NCBI RefSeq assembly: GCF_964656455.1
Contig: NC_135718.1
Location: forward strand, 52,109,008 to 52,173,007
Length of the DNA stretch: 64,000 bases
From: Halichoerus grypus
Taxonomy: Eukaryota; Chordata; Mammalia; Carnivora; Phocidae
Direction of reading: 5' to 3'
Notes under the pieces: model-generated
Told to the model about the DNA's origin: nothing
Seen by the model: the letters and a program-made list of their open reading frames with translations, nothing else
Database searches by the model: none
Translations under genes and position numbers: made by a program
In this document: positions 11,481 through 23,057 of the stretch, piece by piece
Position numbering within the stretch: the stretch's first letter is position 1
Layout of the letters: the number at the start of each line of letters is the position of its first letter

Positions 11481-11596
11481 AAGTAGTATAATTCACATTG
11501 TGTTTCCTGGGAATGGTACCCCTTGAATCTCCATTGTGAGCATGGTGTTTCCTGAGGCTATGCAATGTAGTTGGCCCTGCAGAGGCTGCACTTTTT

Positions 11597-11795
11597 TAAA
11601 TTTATTTATTTTTTAAAAGATTTTGTTTATTTGACAGAGAGACAGCAAGAAAGGGAACACAAGCAGGGGGAGTGGAACAGGGAGAAGCAGGCTTCTGCCG
11701 AGCAGGGAGCCCAATGCGGGGCTCGATCCCAGGACCCTGGGATCATGACCTGAGCCGAAGGCAGACGCCTAATGACTGAGCCACCCAGGTGCCCC
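11597..11795 (-). mobile_element. CAN SINE, antisense
   Basis: Flanked by the duplication AGAGGCTGCACTTTTT at 11581 and 11796. Long type with intact head. Confidence 0.94.
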
Positions 11796-12420
11796 AGAGG
11801 CTGCACTTTTTACCACTATGTTCTTTTTATTATCATGCTGCCTCCTTCAGAAGTCAGTAAATTATCTATACAGCTTTCGATCCTTATAAGGATGGACTAA
11901 GTAGCCTGCAACTGTTATTTCTTAGTTTGTCAGTTATAACAAAGTGAAACATGTCTTGTCACTCTTTTTTTCTTCCTAACTGGTTTTGGAAAATTTGTTG
12001 TAAATGACAGTTTTCTGAGTTCTTATAAAAGGAAAAATAAGGCTTTCTATTTTTTATCAGCATACAGTTCTTCTTCTTGTACATGATGTAATAATTTGAA
12101 GCTGCCAAAGTCCAATCCTCAGGAAATTGTTTGAGTTGAGTAACTGTGTTCACTGGGGAGTTTGAGATAACCAGCCCATAAATCAACAAATAGCTTAACC
12201 TTTTTTATGGTTGTAGATGCTTATCTCTTTATTTTCAAGCTTGAATCAGAAGCAAATATTGATTCAACTGATATAGTCTCCATTAGAAAAAATATGCAAT
12301 ATCTCAAGCTAGCTATGGACATTTTGGGGGCTCTTTTACTTAAGGAAAGTCAGAATTTATCGGGGTGTTGGAATTGGTTGTCCTAGGTACTTATCCCTTC
12401 AAACAAAAAGTTTTCTCTTT
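11796..12420. other. Stretch without recognisable feature
   Basis: No exon, RNA gene or nameable repeat seen. Confidence 0.4.
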
Positions 12421-13600
12421 CAATTAAACTTTTAGTGATTCAGTGCCTATTATATTCAACCTCTGTGTAAAAAGATGCCCTTAAGGAATATATGTTGTAG
12501 TGCATGTACACAAATAACTGTAACATGAGGGAGGATGGGAATGCTCCACATGTGCTAAGAGCACAGAAGAGGATGAAATCAGTGAAAATGGAAAGGTGGG
12601 AGAGGGAGAGAATCTGGGGAGGCTTTTTTAAGATTTTATTTTTTATTTGAGAGAGAGCATGAGCAGGGGGAGAGGCAGATGGAGAGAGAGAGCAGACTCC
12701 CCGCTGAGCAGGGAACCCGATGTGGGCTCAATCCCAGGACTCTGGGATCATGACCTGAGCCGAAGACAGATGCGCAACCGACTGAGCCACCCAGGCATCT
12801 CCTGGGAAGGCTTTTGATGCAGCTTTTACTTGAAGCATACTTACAATTTTTAACAAGAAGAAATGGATAGGAAAGGCACTGCTGGTGGAGGCAATATTAG
12901 AGTCAAGGCACCGAGGAAGTAGAGTACAGAGCGTATCATTATACAGAAAAGAGTCCAGCTTACCTGAAGTGGAAGATGAGTGAGGGGCACATAATAGGTG
13001 CTCAGTGAAATGTCTGATCAATAAATGAGTGAATAGAAGTTGTGGCTGAAAGTGGTGGTAAGATCTAATTTCAAACTTTGTGCAGGCGCCAGATATACTG
13101 AATTCAATCTATAAATAAAAGTTAATTTTATACTGGCAGAATATGTGAATATAGAAATATGCAGTATAAAAATCACAATCACGAGCATGAGTCAATAAGG
13201 AAAAAACGCTGTCAAAGTAGGTCCAGTTGACTGCTTTGTTTTTTTTTTTCTTTAAGTTTGTTATTTGTTCACGGTTTTGCCCTGTTAGTAGTAGTAGAAT
13301 AAGAAGACAAGTAAAAGTTAAGGGAGAGAAACTTGTAAAAAATGCAACCATTAATTTTCCCCTTTGTGAATTAGAAAAATACTGTTTTTCTCTAGCCAAA
13401 AGAATGCCCCTTTTGGGAGCCTTGAAGATTTTTGAAAAGGGGAGTAATGTGATATTTTGGGAGTCCTGTGGTAGTTATATGTAGGATTGGAGGCTTGGCA
13501 GTGAATCAGTAATGTGGTGCCCTGGTCCAGAGGTGGTGAGGATCTGAACCTTAGCAGCAGCTACAATGAGAATAGAATGAAAGGAAATAGATATCCAAAT
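12421..13600 (+). repeat. L2-like relic, interrupted by a SINE
   Basis: Phrases such as TTAAGGAATATATGTTGTAG, GGGAAGGCTTTTGATGC, TTTTGAAAAGGGGAGTAATG and GGAGGCTTGGCAGTGAATC fit the order of an L2 3' region. They are diverged, so the call is tentative. Confidence 0.4.
12625..12799 (-). mobile_element. CAN SINE, antisense
   Basis: Flanked by CTGGGGAGGCTTTT and CTGGGAAGGCTTTT, inside the L2-like relic. Confidence 0.92.
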
Positions 13601-13616
13601 CTAGCCCCCTATTTCT

Positions 13617-13829
13617 TTTTTTTTTTTTAAGATTTATTTATTTATTTGAGAGAGAGAGAGAGAGAGATACCACAAGTGGGGGGAGGGGCAGAGAGAGAGG
13701 GAGAGAGAATCCTCAAGCAGACTCCCTGCCAAGCTTGAAGCCCAATACCAGGCTTGACAAGACCCTGAGATCATGACCTGAGCCGAAACCAGGAGTTGCT
13801 ACTTAACTGACTGAGCCGTTCAGGCGCCG
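13617..13829 (-). mobile_element. CAN SINE, antisense
   Basis: Flanked by CTAGCCCCCTATTTCT at 13601-13616 and CTAGCCCTCTATTTCT at 13830-13845. Tract of GA repeats inside. Confidence 0.93.
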
Positions 13830-13865
13830 CTAGCCCTCTATTTCTAAATAAATAGTTAACATTTA

Positions 13866-14050
13866 TTTTTTAAGATTTTATTTTTATTTGACAGAGAGAG
13901 AGAGCACAAGCAGGGGGAGTGGCAGCCAGAGGGAGAGGGAGAAGCAGGCTCCCTGCTGAGTAAGGAGCCCAATGCCGGGCTCAATCCCAGGACCCCAGGA
14001 CCATGACCCATAAGGCAGATGCTTAACCCACTGAGCCACCTAGGGGCCCC
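13866..14050 (-). mobile_element. CAN SINE, antisense
   Basis: Flanked by AAATAGTTAACATTTATT and AAATAGTTATCATTTATT. It lies only 36 bases from the previous SINE. Confidence 0.93.
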
Positions 14051-14212
14051 AGAAATAGTTATCATTTATTAAACAGCTTTCATATTGTTGGTATATTAGG
14101 TGTCTTCAATGATTGGTTACCTCTGGTCCAGAGTCCTTTCATTTTATCTTTAGGGAAAATGAGTTTAAATTCCACTTTTGATTTTACTTTGTGTAAGAAA
14201 ACTATGAATTAT

Positions 14213-14419
14213 ATTGGACACCTGGGTGGCTCAGTTGGTTAAGCGACTGCCTTCGGCTCAGGTCATGATCCTGGAGTCCCGGGATCGAGTCCCACATCAG
14301 GCTCCCTGCTCAGCAGGGAGTCTGCTTCTCCCTCTGACCCTCCTCCCTCTCATGCTCTCTGTCTCTCATTCTCTCTCTCTCTCAAATAAATAAAATCTTA
14401 AAAAAAATAAAAAAAAAGA
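14213..14419 (+). mobile_element. CAN SINE, sense
   Basis: CACCTGGGTGGCTCAGTTGG to CAAATAAATAAAATCTTAAA with an A-rich tail. The target AAAACTATGAATTAT is roughly repeated after the tail. Confidence 0.92.
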
Positions 14420-14849
14420 AAACTGAATTATAGATAATATATACACGAATTATGGATAATTTAGAAAATAGGGAAAAGGGTAAAAAAAATCCTTAATTCC
14501 ATCACCCTAATAAAACCCCTATTTTTTTACATTTACTTGGATTTATAAACTTTTCTAATAGTTCATTCTAGGTAAATCAAGCTCTGAGAAACAGGTTCCT
14601 GAACTAATAGAACAACCCATTAACTACTATACTGTGATGTTAAACATAATGAACCCAGAGATTTCACATGAAAGCTTCACTGGACTCTAGTTTACCAGGA
14701 TCACAAACTATATCAATAACTCCTTTTTTCCTATAAATCTGTCTTAGTCCACCTACCTTTATACATACAGATATTAACTTTCCAAATGCCTCTATTCCCC
14801 TTTGGGCCCAAGGTTCCATCTCCTTCAATGAATTATTTGCATAATTTAA

Positions 14850-15700
14850 AGTTTTTTTATTTTGAACCAATTTTGGACTTACAGAAAAGTTACAGAAATA
14901 ATTCAGAGAAGGGAATTTTCATGTATTCCTCAGTCAGCTTCCTCTAATGTTATCATCTTTTTTTTAATTAAAGATTTTTATTTATTTATTTGACAAAGAG
15001 AGGACAAACGGGGAGTGGCAGGCAGAGGGAGAGGGAGAAGCAGACTCCCTGCTAAGCAGGGAGCCTGATATGGGGCTCGATCCCAGGACCCTGGGCTGAA
15101 GGCAGACGCTTAACCAACTGAGCCACCCAGGCACCCCTGATGTTATCATCTTATATAACCATTGTACTTATATATAAGTACAATGATGAGAACCAGGAAG
15201 TTAATATTGGTACAATACTGCCAGTAACTGAAGACCTTTTTTAGATTTCACAAGTTTGTCCACCAGTGTTCTTTTCCTGTCTAGGTTCTCACATTGCATT
15301 TTAGGTGTTTTTCTTCCTTAGTCTCCTGCATTCTGTAAAAATTTCTGTCTCTCTGTCTTTTATAACCTTGACATTTTTGGAGAGTATTGATCAGCTATTT
15401 TGTCAAATGTTCCTCAATTTGGATTTTTCTGATGTTTTTTCATGATTGGACTGAGATGATATGGTTTAGGCAAGAATACTACAAATAATGTTGTGTCTTC
15501 AGTGTATTATTACCATGGGATTCATGATGTTAGTATGTATTATTGCTGGTGATGTTGACCTTGATCACTTGGTTAAGGTGGTTTCTGCCAGGTTGCTCCA
15601 TGGTAAAGTTACTATCTTTTCCTTTGTAGTTAATAAGTAATATCTTGGTGGGGATACTTTGATATTATCATTTGCATAAATGTCATGTTCTCTACACATG
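14850..15700. repeat. Dispersed ancient LINE-like family X, copy 2, interrupted by a SINE
   Basis: Phrases TTTGGACTTACAGAAAAGTT, CTTGACATTTTTGGAGAGTA and TTGATCACTTGGTTAAGGTG recur in copies 1 and 3 and near 24040. Probably an old L1-related element. Confidence 0.55.
14959..15137 (-). mobile_element. CAN SINE, antisense
   Basis: Flanked by AATGTTATCATCTT and GATGTTATCATCTT, inside repeat family X. Confidence 0.93.
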
Positions 15701-16310
15701 AAATTAGTAATGTTTACTTAAGAGACCTCATTGAACTTTATTTATTGTGAAATAAATTCCCTTAAGAGACCTATCCCCTTCTAAGCTTTCTACATCTTAT
15801 ATCTGGTTTCATCAAAGGGCCCCCAGGCTCTGCAGCAACAAATCCTTTTTAGTCTTCATTGATCTCAGCCACATTCATGTCATATTCATAATGAGGTCTC
15901 CAATGCTAGTAATCTGTAGATCTCTGAACCTCATTTACCTCACTATCTCTTAGGGTGACAGGCTCTTCCTGGCCCAGTATTCCTCCAGGCCTCATCCCTC
16001 TTTATGCATAAGCCAGTTTCATTTCAGCAAACATTTGAATGACTATTTTGGGTTTTTTAGAAACAGAGGCTAAGAGAAGCTGACTTTGTTGATGAAGAAT
16101 ACAGTAAGGGATAATTAGAGTGGCTTCAGCTATAGCCTGGTTTATTACTTTGGTCTGAGAAAAATGGCAGCACATTTTGAGGTACTGGGCATACTCTTGT
16201 GAAATAATTGTCCTTTGTATTTCATTAATACAGAGAAATAAAATGTTTTTCTAAATTTAATTAGCTTCTAGAGCATTACTTTTAATGCTGGCAGTCTTGA
16301 GCTATGATCT
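15701..16310. other. Stretch without recognisable feature
   Basis: No exon, RNA gene or repeat that I can name. Confidence 0.4.
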
Positions 16311-16312
16311 TT

Positions 16313-16507
16313 TTTTTTTTTAAAGATTTTATTTATTTATTTGACAGAGAGAGACACAGCAAGAGAGGGAACACAAGCAGGGGGAGTGGGAGAGGGAGAA
16401 GCAGACTCCCCACAGAACCGGGAGCCTGATGCGGGGCTCGATCCCAGGACCCTGGGATCATGACCTGAGCTGAAGGCAGACGCTTAACCTGAGCCACCCA
16501 GGTGCCC
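16313..16507 (-). mobile_element. CAN SINE, antisense
   Basis: Flanked by CTTGAGCTATGATCTTT at 16296 and 16508. Long type. Confidence 0.94.
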
Positions 16508-16758
16508 CTTGAGCTATGATCTTTTAAATTTAGCCCTGTCATTTTTATTCTGTCAGCTTTGGATCCTTGGTGGAATTATTACAGTGGGCTCAAGAATGCA
16601 AAATCCAAATGTGTATCAACAGTATAATTTAGCTATTTAGTGCTAACAAACTTTATACAATGAAAAACATACTACATGTTGCTTTAATAAAATATAAGTT
16701 TATTAATATTACTGAATTTAAAGTAGCTTTTTGAATTATGTATTTTCTCAAGTAACAT

Positions 16759-16964
16759 GCTTTTTTTTTTTTTTTAAGATTTTATTTATTTATTTGACAG
16801 AGAGAGAGACACAGCGAGAGAGGGAACACAAGCATGGGGAGTGGGAGAGGGAGAAGCAGGCTTCCGGCTAGCAGGGAGCCCAATGTGGGACTTGATCCCG
16901 GAACCCTGGGATCATGACCTGAGCTGAAGGCAGACACTTAACGACTGAGCCACCCAGGCGCCCC
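16759..16964 (-). mobile_element. CAN SINE, antisense
   Basis: Flanked by TCAAGTAACAT at 16748-16758 and 16965-16975. Confidence 0.94.
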
Positions 16965-17071
16965 TCAAGTAACATATACTTTAGAAACCTAGTTTCTATA
17001 ATACAATTCAAATTCTATGGGCCCTGAAGCTCATATAATTCAGGGGGTCCTGTTTAAGGAAAACATTTTTT

Positions 17072-17262
17072 TAAAAGATTTTATTTATTTATTTGACAGA
17101 GAGAGACACAGCAAGAGAGGGAACACAAGCAGGGGGAGTGGGAGAGGGAGAAGCAAGCTTCCCACTGAGCAGGGAGCCCTATGCGGGGCTCGATCCCAGA
17201 ACCCTGGGATCATGACCTGAGCTGAAGGCAGATGCTTAACGACAGAGCCACCCAGGTGCCCC
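17072..17262 (-). mobile_element. CAN SINE, antisense
   Basis: Flanked by GGAAAACATTTTTT at 17058-17071 and 17263-17276, a perfect duplication. Confidence 0.95.
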
Positions 17263-17276
17263 GGAAAACATTTTTT

Positions 17277-17699
17277 AAAAGTGAAAATTAGATATTGGAC
17301 CTTGAGACCTGTGCAAAAGAGGGACCCTGAAGTTTAATCTTCATTAGTTTCTTTGTAAATCTGCCTCTAATTGTGGGGGTCTGCAAAAAGGTTAGGACCC
17401 AGTTTTCCATCATCTCACACATGGAAAAGTTTTTAGCCTGCCCATAGGAAGCTAGTGTGTTCAGATTGGGAACAATGTGGAACATACAATTTAGTATCTC
17501 TACTACACAAGGAAATAACAGGTGATAAGATGACATGCTTGTTTCCCAATTTTGGCTTCTAGCTTCCTAGAAGTTTACCTGATATTAGAGACAACAATGT
17601 AAAGCAGACTGTTTTGATGTAATAAGTCCCAGGAGCTATGTAGTAATGATGATTAAATAAGTATAAAAAAAATTAAAGGTTAAATAAATACAAGTATTT
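17277..17699. other. Stretch without recognisable feature
   Basis: Nothing that I can name. Confidence 0.4.
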
Positions 17700-17835
17700 A
17701 CGTTCAGATTTTCTATTTCTTCATGATTCGGTCTTGGTTGGTAGGTTGTATATTTCTAGAAATTTATCCAGGTCTTCTAGGTTATCCAACTTGTTGGCAT
17801 ATATTTTTTCACAGTAGTTTCTTTTCTTTTTTTTT

Positions 17836-18066
17836 TAATTTAAAAATACCTTGATTTTTTCTTCCAAATTTTTATTTAAATTCCAGTTAGTTAACATATA
17901 GTGTAATATTGGTTTCAGGTGTAGAATTTAGTGACTCATCACTTACATACCCTGTGCTCATCACAGCAGGTGCACTCCTTAATCCCTATCACCTGTTTAA
18001 TGCATCCACCCTCCCCCACCTCCCCTCTAGTAACCCTCAGTTTGTTCTCTATAATTAAGCGTCTCC
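17836..18066 (-). mobile_element. Younger LINE-1 3' end, minus strand
   Basis: TTTAAATTCCAGTTAGTTAA, TTGGTTTCAGGTGTAGAATT and CCTCAGTTTGTTCTCTATAA are L1 3' UTR in antisense. It is 5'-truncated. CAGTAGTTTCTT at 17812 is nearly repeated at 18069 (CGGTAGTTTGTT). Confidence 0.8.
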
Positions 18067-18107
18067 ACGGTAGTTTGTTTGCTTGTTTTTTTCTTTCTTT
18101 CCTTTTT

Positions 18108-18404
18108 TTAAGATTTTATTTTTAAGTTATTTCTACACCCAACGCAGGGCTCAAACTTACAATCTTTTTTTTTTTTTTAAGATTTTATTTATTTATTTGA
18201 GAGAGAGAGATAGCGAGAGAGAGAGCACGAGTGGGGTGGAGGGGCAGAGATGGGCAGAGAGTGAGGGAGAAGCAGGTTTCCTGCTGAGCGGGGAGCCTGA
18301 TGCAGACTCAATCCTAGGACCCTGAGATCATAACCTGAGCCGAAGGCTTACAATCTTGAGATTAGGAGTCTCGTGCTTCACTGACTGAGCCAGCCAGGCG
18401 CTCC
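18108..18404 (-). mobile_element. Short-type SINE, antisense, host of a nested SINE
   Basis: The host body is TTATTTCTACACCCAACGCA up to CTTACAATCTT, then resumes after the inner element to CTGAGCCAGCCAGGCGCTCC. Flanked on the right by CAGTAGTTTCTTA at 18410. Confidence 0.85.
18167..18346 (-). mobile_element. CAN SINE, antisense, nested in the short-type SINE
   Basis: Flanked by the duplication CTTACAATCTT at 18156-18166 and 18347-18357. Its 5' head is missing: it stops at GAGCCGAAGG, so it was truncated at insertion. Confidence 0.9.
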
Positions 18405-18599
18405 TTCCCAGTAGTTTCTTATGATTCTTAGTATTTCTGTGTTATTATAACATTTCTTTCATTTCTGATTTTATTAGTCTTTTTTCTTTCTTAGTCTAGC
18501 TAAAGATTTATCCATTTTGTTTATCTTTTCAAAACTCTAACTCTTCATTTTATTTATCTTTTCTATTCTCTTTCTAGTATGTGTTAATTAACTTGATTA

Positions 18600-18708
18600 T
18601 GGGAGTTCTTTCACAGTATATACATATATCAAATCATCATGTTATACACTTCATTATATATTACATTACAATTTTGTCAATTATACCTTAATAAAGCTGG
18701 AAAAATTT
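18600..18708 (+). repeat. LINE-1 3' terminus, sense
   Basis: GGGAGTTCTTTCACAGTATA, AAATCATCATGTTATACAC and TTATACCTTAATAAAGCTGG form the terminal 3' UTR piece of an L1 family. Confidence 0.7.
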
Positions 18709-19197
18709 ATAAGCAAGCTTATTTGGCTCCTCAGAGTCTATTCAGCAATAGTAAAATATAGGTCACTATAACTTTTTCAGAGTTGAGAGCAACACAATAA
18801 TGAAATTCTTACATGTTCTTTCTCCTCCTTCCACCTTTGACTGATTACTCCATAGTTTTAGCACTTGGCTGGGAACTAGTAAATGTGGGTAAAAATGATG
18901 ATACATTTTCTGTAGAGTTTGTGAATAAGTAGCTGCCAGGTAGCCTGCTATCTCTAAGTTTGTTGTAGTCTAGGACTGTTCTTTGCAGAATGCTGTGAGT
19001 CCTTTGGTTGTGAGGGGCAAAGTCAGAGAGGAGTACTAGGTAATAGGCCATGGAGCAGTTTTCATTTAAATTTGAATACATTTGTACATACAGCATAGTT
19101 GCCATTATCAGGTGGTGGTGGTTTTTAATCATCATCTAATAGACATAAAAATTAAGTAAGATTTTGTGTTTCTTTTTATTTTTTTATTAAAACAATT
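18709..19197. other. Stretch without recognisable feature
   Basis: Nothing that I can name. Confidence 0.4.
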
Positions 19198-19398
19198 TTT
19201 AAAAGATTTTATTTATTTGAGAGAGCACAGAGCACGAGCAGGCACGTGAGAGCACGAGCAGGGGGAGGGGGAGGGGCAGAGGGCGAAGCAGACTCCCCGT
19301 TGAGCAGGGAGCCTGACGTTGGGCTGGATTCCAGGATGCTGGGATCATGACCTGAGCCAAAGGCAGATGCTTAACGGACTGAGCCACCCAGGCGCCCC
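19198..19398 (-). mobile_element. CAN SINE, antisense
   Basis: TTTAAAAGATTTTATTTATT to GCCACCCAGGCGCCCC, with a small internal duplication of GAGAGCACGAGCAGG. Confidence 0.92.
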
Positions 19399-19410
19399 TC
19401 TGTATTTTTT

Positions 19411-19610
19411 TTTTTTTAAGATTTATTTATTTATTTATTTGACAGAGGCACAGCGAGAGAGGGAACACAAGCAGGGGGGAGTGGGAGAGGGAGAAGCAGG
19501 CTTCCCGCTGAGCAGGGACCCGGACAACGTTAGGGTTGGATCCCAGGACCCTGAGATCATGACCTGAGCTGAATGCAGATGCTTACCCAACTGAGCCACC
19601 CAGGTGTCCC
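19411..19610 (-). mobile_element. CAN SINE, antisense
   Basis: Directly follows the previous SINE with 12 bases between. TAAGATTTATTTATTTATTT to GCCACCCAGGTGTCCC. Confidence 0.92.
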
Positions 19611-19775
19611 AGTATTCTGTATTGAAACTGTATGTGGACGAATTCTTTGGAATAGACTGCCACTGAACAAATAATGCATGCTCACCACGTTTTTTACTTT
19701 TCTTTTCCTTTTTTAAAAACTAAGTATCTAAGGATATAGCTCTTGGATATAATTGTAGAGAACTACCTCCCTAGA

Positions 19776-20123
19776 GTGGCGCCTGGCTGTCTCAGTTGGT
19801 AAAGCATATGACTCTTGATCTCGAGGTCATAAATTTGAGCCCCACGTTGGGTGTAGAGATTACTTAAATATATCTTCTTGGGGGTGGGCTAAGCATCTGC
19901 CTTCAGCTCAGGTCATGATCTCAGAGTCCTGGGATGGTTCCCTGCAGCAGGCTCTCTGCTCAGTGGGGAGTCTACTTCTCCCTCTCCCACTGATCTGGGG
20001 CTCCATCCCAGGACTCTGAGAATGTGACCTGAGCTGAAACCAGAGAGTTGGGGGCTTAACCAACTGAGCCACCCAGGGACCCCTTAAATAAATCTTAAAA
20101 ACAAAAGAAAAAGAAAAAAAAAA
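19776..20123 (+). mobile_element. Composite SINE: short-type host with an inverted long-type hybrid inside
   Basis: A short-type sense SINE (19776-19872) is followed by a sense piece of a long SINE (about 19883-19992). An antisense piece of a long SINE (about 19993-20082) and an A-rich tail come next. The whole is flanked by AGAACTACCTCCCTAGA at 19759-19775 and its near copy at 20124-20140. Confidence 0.8.
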
Positions 20124-20140
20124 AGAACTACTTCCCTAGA

Positions 20141-20567
20141 ATCTCATCAGCCCAAATGTGTAATATCCCTTAAAATGTTTATACTGATGGTGAGGAAAGC
20201 CTAAAGTTTTAACTGAGTCATATTAATATAAAAATATCTTGCTTGATAAGATGAAACAATTAATTTGGAAAGTTAAAAAATATATAGCTCATACTTTTTC
20301 TATATATATCGGTAGAGTCACAATTTATAAATAGATGGATTTTATGACAAGTGAAGTAAACTTTGATAAAATTTTGTGATAATGTGTCCTGCAATAACAG
20401 ATATATGGATATAACACAGTTGGCTTCTGACCTCCATCCATTCCCCATTCTCAAATGGGGTAGGATAAAACTCCTTATCCTTTAGGGATGGAGGGTAACA
20501 TGGGTTGGGGGGAGGATCCTGGAAACATTGGTATAATAGAAACAATGCTCTTAAATTATAGAAAACT
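20141..20567. other. Stretch without recognisable feature
   Basis: Nothing that I can name. Confidence 0.4.
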
Positions 20568-20799
20568 TCGGGACACCTGGGTGGATCAGTCGGTTAAGCC
20601 TCTGATTCCAGATTTGGGCTCAGGTCATGATCTCAGGGTTATGAGATCGAGCCCTGCCTTGGGGCTCCATGCTCAGTGGGGTGTCTGCTGGAGATTCTCC
20701 TTCTCCCTCTGCCCCTCTCCCCATTGTGCACGCACACACACACACACAACACAAACAGACCCACTCTCTCTCTCTCTCTAAAATAAATAAATCTTTTAA
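20568..20799 (+). mobile_element. CAN SINE, sense, with internal (CA)n
   Basis: GGGACACCTGGGTGGATCAG to AAAATAAATAAATCTTTT. Flanked by AAATTATAGAAAACTT at 20552 and 20800. The CT-rich middle contains a CACACA tract. Confidence 0.92.
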
Positions 20800-20874
20800 A
20801 AAATTATAGAAAACTTATATAGGAATTAAGAAAATGGGTGTTATCTCTTCAGACTCGGGGTGGTCAAGGAATTT

Positions 20875-21068
20875 GTTTTTAAAGATTTTATTTATTTATT
20901 AGAGAGAGAGAGAGGAAGAGTGCACAAGCAGGGGGGAGGGGCAGAAGGAGAGGGAAAAGCAGACTACCTACTGAGCAGGGAGCCCGATGCAGGGCCCAAT
21001 CCCAGGACCCTGAGATCATGACCTGAGCTGAAGGCAGATGCTTAACCGACTGAGCCACCCAGGCGCCC
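20875..21068 (-). mobile_element. CAN SINE, antisense
   Basis: AAAGATTTTATTTATTTATT to GCCACCCAGGCGCCC. No clear duplication seen. Confidence 0.92.
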
Positions 21069-21084
21069 TGAGAAATACTAATTT

Positions 21085-21640
21085 TCCAAAAGTAATTATA
21101 TAAATGGATCAGAATGGCAAGAGACTGGAGGCTAGCAAGACTTAATCTATTGTAATAATCTAAATGGGAAGTGATTGTGATGTAAACTAAGGTGATGACA
21201 GTGGAAGTGAAAAAGAAGGATCAATATAAGAGATTTTGAAGAGAAAACTGATAAGACTTTATGACATGGATAGGGAAGGGGAAGATGGATAGGAAGGAGT
21301 CCAAGACTACAGAGGCTTTGAGCCTGGGTAATTGGAAATGCCATTAGTTAAAAAAAAAAAAAAGGAATCAGAAAAGGCAGTATTTTGGGGGGGATGTCGA
21401 AGGAGGTGATTTCAGATTTGGATATGTTGAACTTATGAAAGTGGGACGATGTCGGTTTTAGAGTTCATGAGATTTGTGATTTGTCAGACTAGAAGTGATG
21501 GTTGGAGTTCTGACAGCAGGGGATGAGAATACCGTGGGTTGAACTATAGAGATGAGCAAGAAGTTCTGATTTAAACTTTGAGGAATTCGCTCTTTTAAGA
21601 AAGCAACATAGGAGAGAAAAAAAATGAACTACCAGCGTAG
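21085..21640. repeat. L2-like relic
   Basis: AAGAGACTGGAGGCTAGCAA, GGAGTCCAAGACTACAGAGG and GGTAATTGGAAATGCCATTA follow the order of an L2 3' region. Tentative, because divergence is high. Confidence 0.4.
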
Positions 21641-21676
21641 TAGGAGAACCAGTGTTCTGGTTTGTCATTTCATTTC

Positions 21677-21866
21677 TTTTTTTTTTAAAGGTTTTATTAG
21701 AGAGAGAGCGCGCGCGTGCACACAAGCAGGGAGAGGGGCAGAGGGAGAGGGATAAGCCAGCTTCCCGCTGAGCAGGGAGCCCGATGTGGAACTTGGTCTC
21801 AGGACCCCGGGATCATGACCTGAGTCAAAGGCAGAACCTTAACCCACTGAGCCACCCAGGAGCCCC
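21677..21866 (-). mobile_element. CAN SINE, antisense
   Basis: Flanked by TGTCATTTCATTTCTTTT and TGTCATTTCATTTTATT. It has a CGCGCGCG run in the GA-rich part. Confidence 0.92.
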
Positions 21867-22314
21867 TGTCATTTCATTTTATTCATTCTCTCTTTTTCTT
21901 ATTAATGCATCCAGTGAATCCAGGATCATGTAGCATCAAGGCAGCCAGGGTTAGGTGCTGCAGAAAAATTAAGAATGAGGCCTGTGGAAAAGCCAGTAGG
22001 TTTTGCAATTAGGAGATTTCTTTAGATGGCGATATTCCATGAAGTAAAATTGTGGTGGTGGTGGAGTAAAGGATCAGTACCATGTCCTGAAGAGATTGAT
22101 GGTGAGCATAAAGAGGTAGCAATTGTAAATTATTAATTGCAGAGACATTTGATAGTGAAAGATCCCAAAAAATGTAGGACAGTAGGCATAGGAGTTAATA
22201 AATTCAAGGTGGTCTTTGTTGTTGCTGTTTTTGTTTTTAAAGAATATAGGATATCTGTGTGTGGATGTCTTTAAAGGGAAAAGAACTCATGAAGAGGAAA
22301 TGTTTGAAAGGTAA

Positions 22315-22480
22315 TGGTAATAATAACTATCGTTTATACAGTAATTACTATATGCTAGACGTTGAATTAACACTTTGCATAAATTAACTAATTTTAATTC
22401 TTATAATTAATAAGATACTATAGATGTAGTTGGGAATTATTGGCATATGGAGTTGAGGTAATTGCCTGTTCATTTATCAG
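22315..22480 (-). repeat. MIR, antisense
   Basis: ATACAGTAATTACTATATGC, ACGTTGAATTAACACTTTGC and TTAATTCTTATAATTAATAA match a diverged antisense MIR. Confidence 0.55.
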
Positions 22481-22497
22481 GGCAATATAGTTTCTTT

Positions 22498-22687
22498 TTT
22501 TAAATTTTATTTGTTATTTGAGAGAGAGAGAGACAGAGATAGTGAGAGAGAGCATGAGCAGGGAGGAGAGGGAGAAGCAGGCTCCCCGCTGAGCAGGGAG
22601 CCTGATGTGGGGCTGGATCCCAGGACCCGGGGATCATGACCCCAGCAGAAGGCAGACGCCTAACCAACTGAGCCACCCAGGTGCCCC
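22498..22687 (-). mobile_element. CAN SINE, antisense
   Basis: Flanked by GGCAATATAGTTTCTT at 22481 and 22688, a perfect duplication. Confidence 0.95.
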
Positions 22688-23057
22688 GGCAATATAGTTT
22701 CTTGAGTAAATTGTAAGTAAATTGTAAGTCTCTTGAGTATTCTTTACTGCTATGTAGAATAATAGAAACTAGAAATGTGAGCAACTTTCCTGGTTAACTG
22801 TTTGGATATCTCAGTGTAGTGCAGTTTGTCTTCCTAATATTTGTGTTATTATTGGCATTAATCACTTGTAATGGGGCTACTGCTCCTTCATTAGAAAGTG
22901 AGATACTCATCACAGTTTTTCCATTTGAATCATTGATCAACTGGACATGGTCATTCTTTGTAGACCTTCTAAAATGTTACCCTGTTCCTTGTAATAGGCT
23001 CAACTATTTGCCTTTTTACAAATAGAAAGTTAAACTTCGTATTTTAAAAATATTGTA
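22688..23057. other. Stretch without recognisable feature
   Basis: Only a small tandem TAAATTGTAAG doublet near 22707. No gene. Confidence 0.4.

Larger units (their letters stand above)
17700..18595 (-). repeat. Old LINE-1 ORF2 region, minus strand, split by later insertions
   Basis: ATTTATCCAGGTCTTCTAGG, then after the interruption (17827-18405) TTTATTAGTCTTTTTTC and CTAACTCTTCATTTTATT. These are antisense L1 reverse-transcriptase phrases. Confidence 0.65.

Noticed and set aside
10341..22687. Regularly recurring blocks suggesting an array
   Set aside because: The blocks are independent SINE insertions with individual target duplications, irregular spacing and both orientations.
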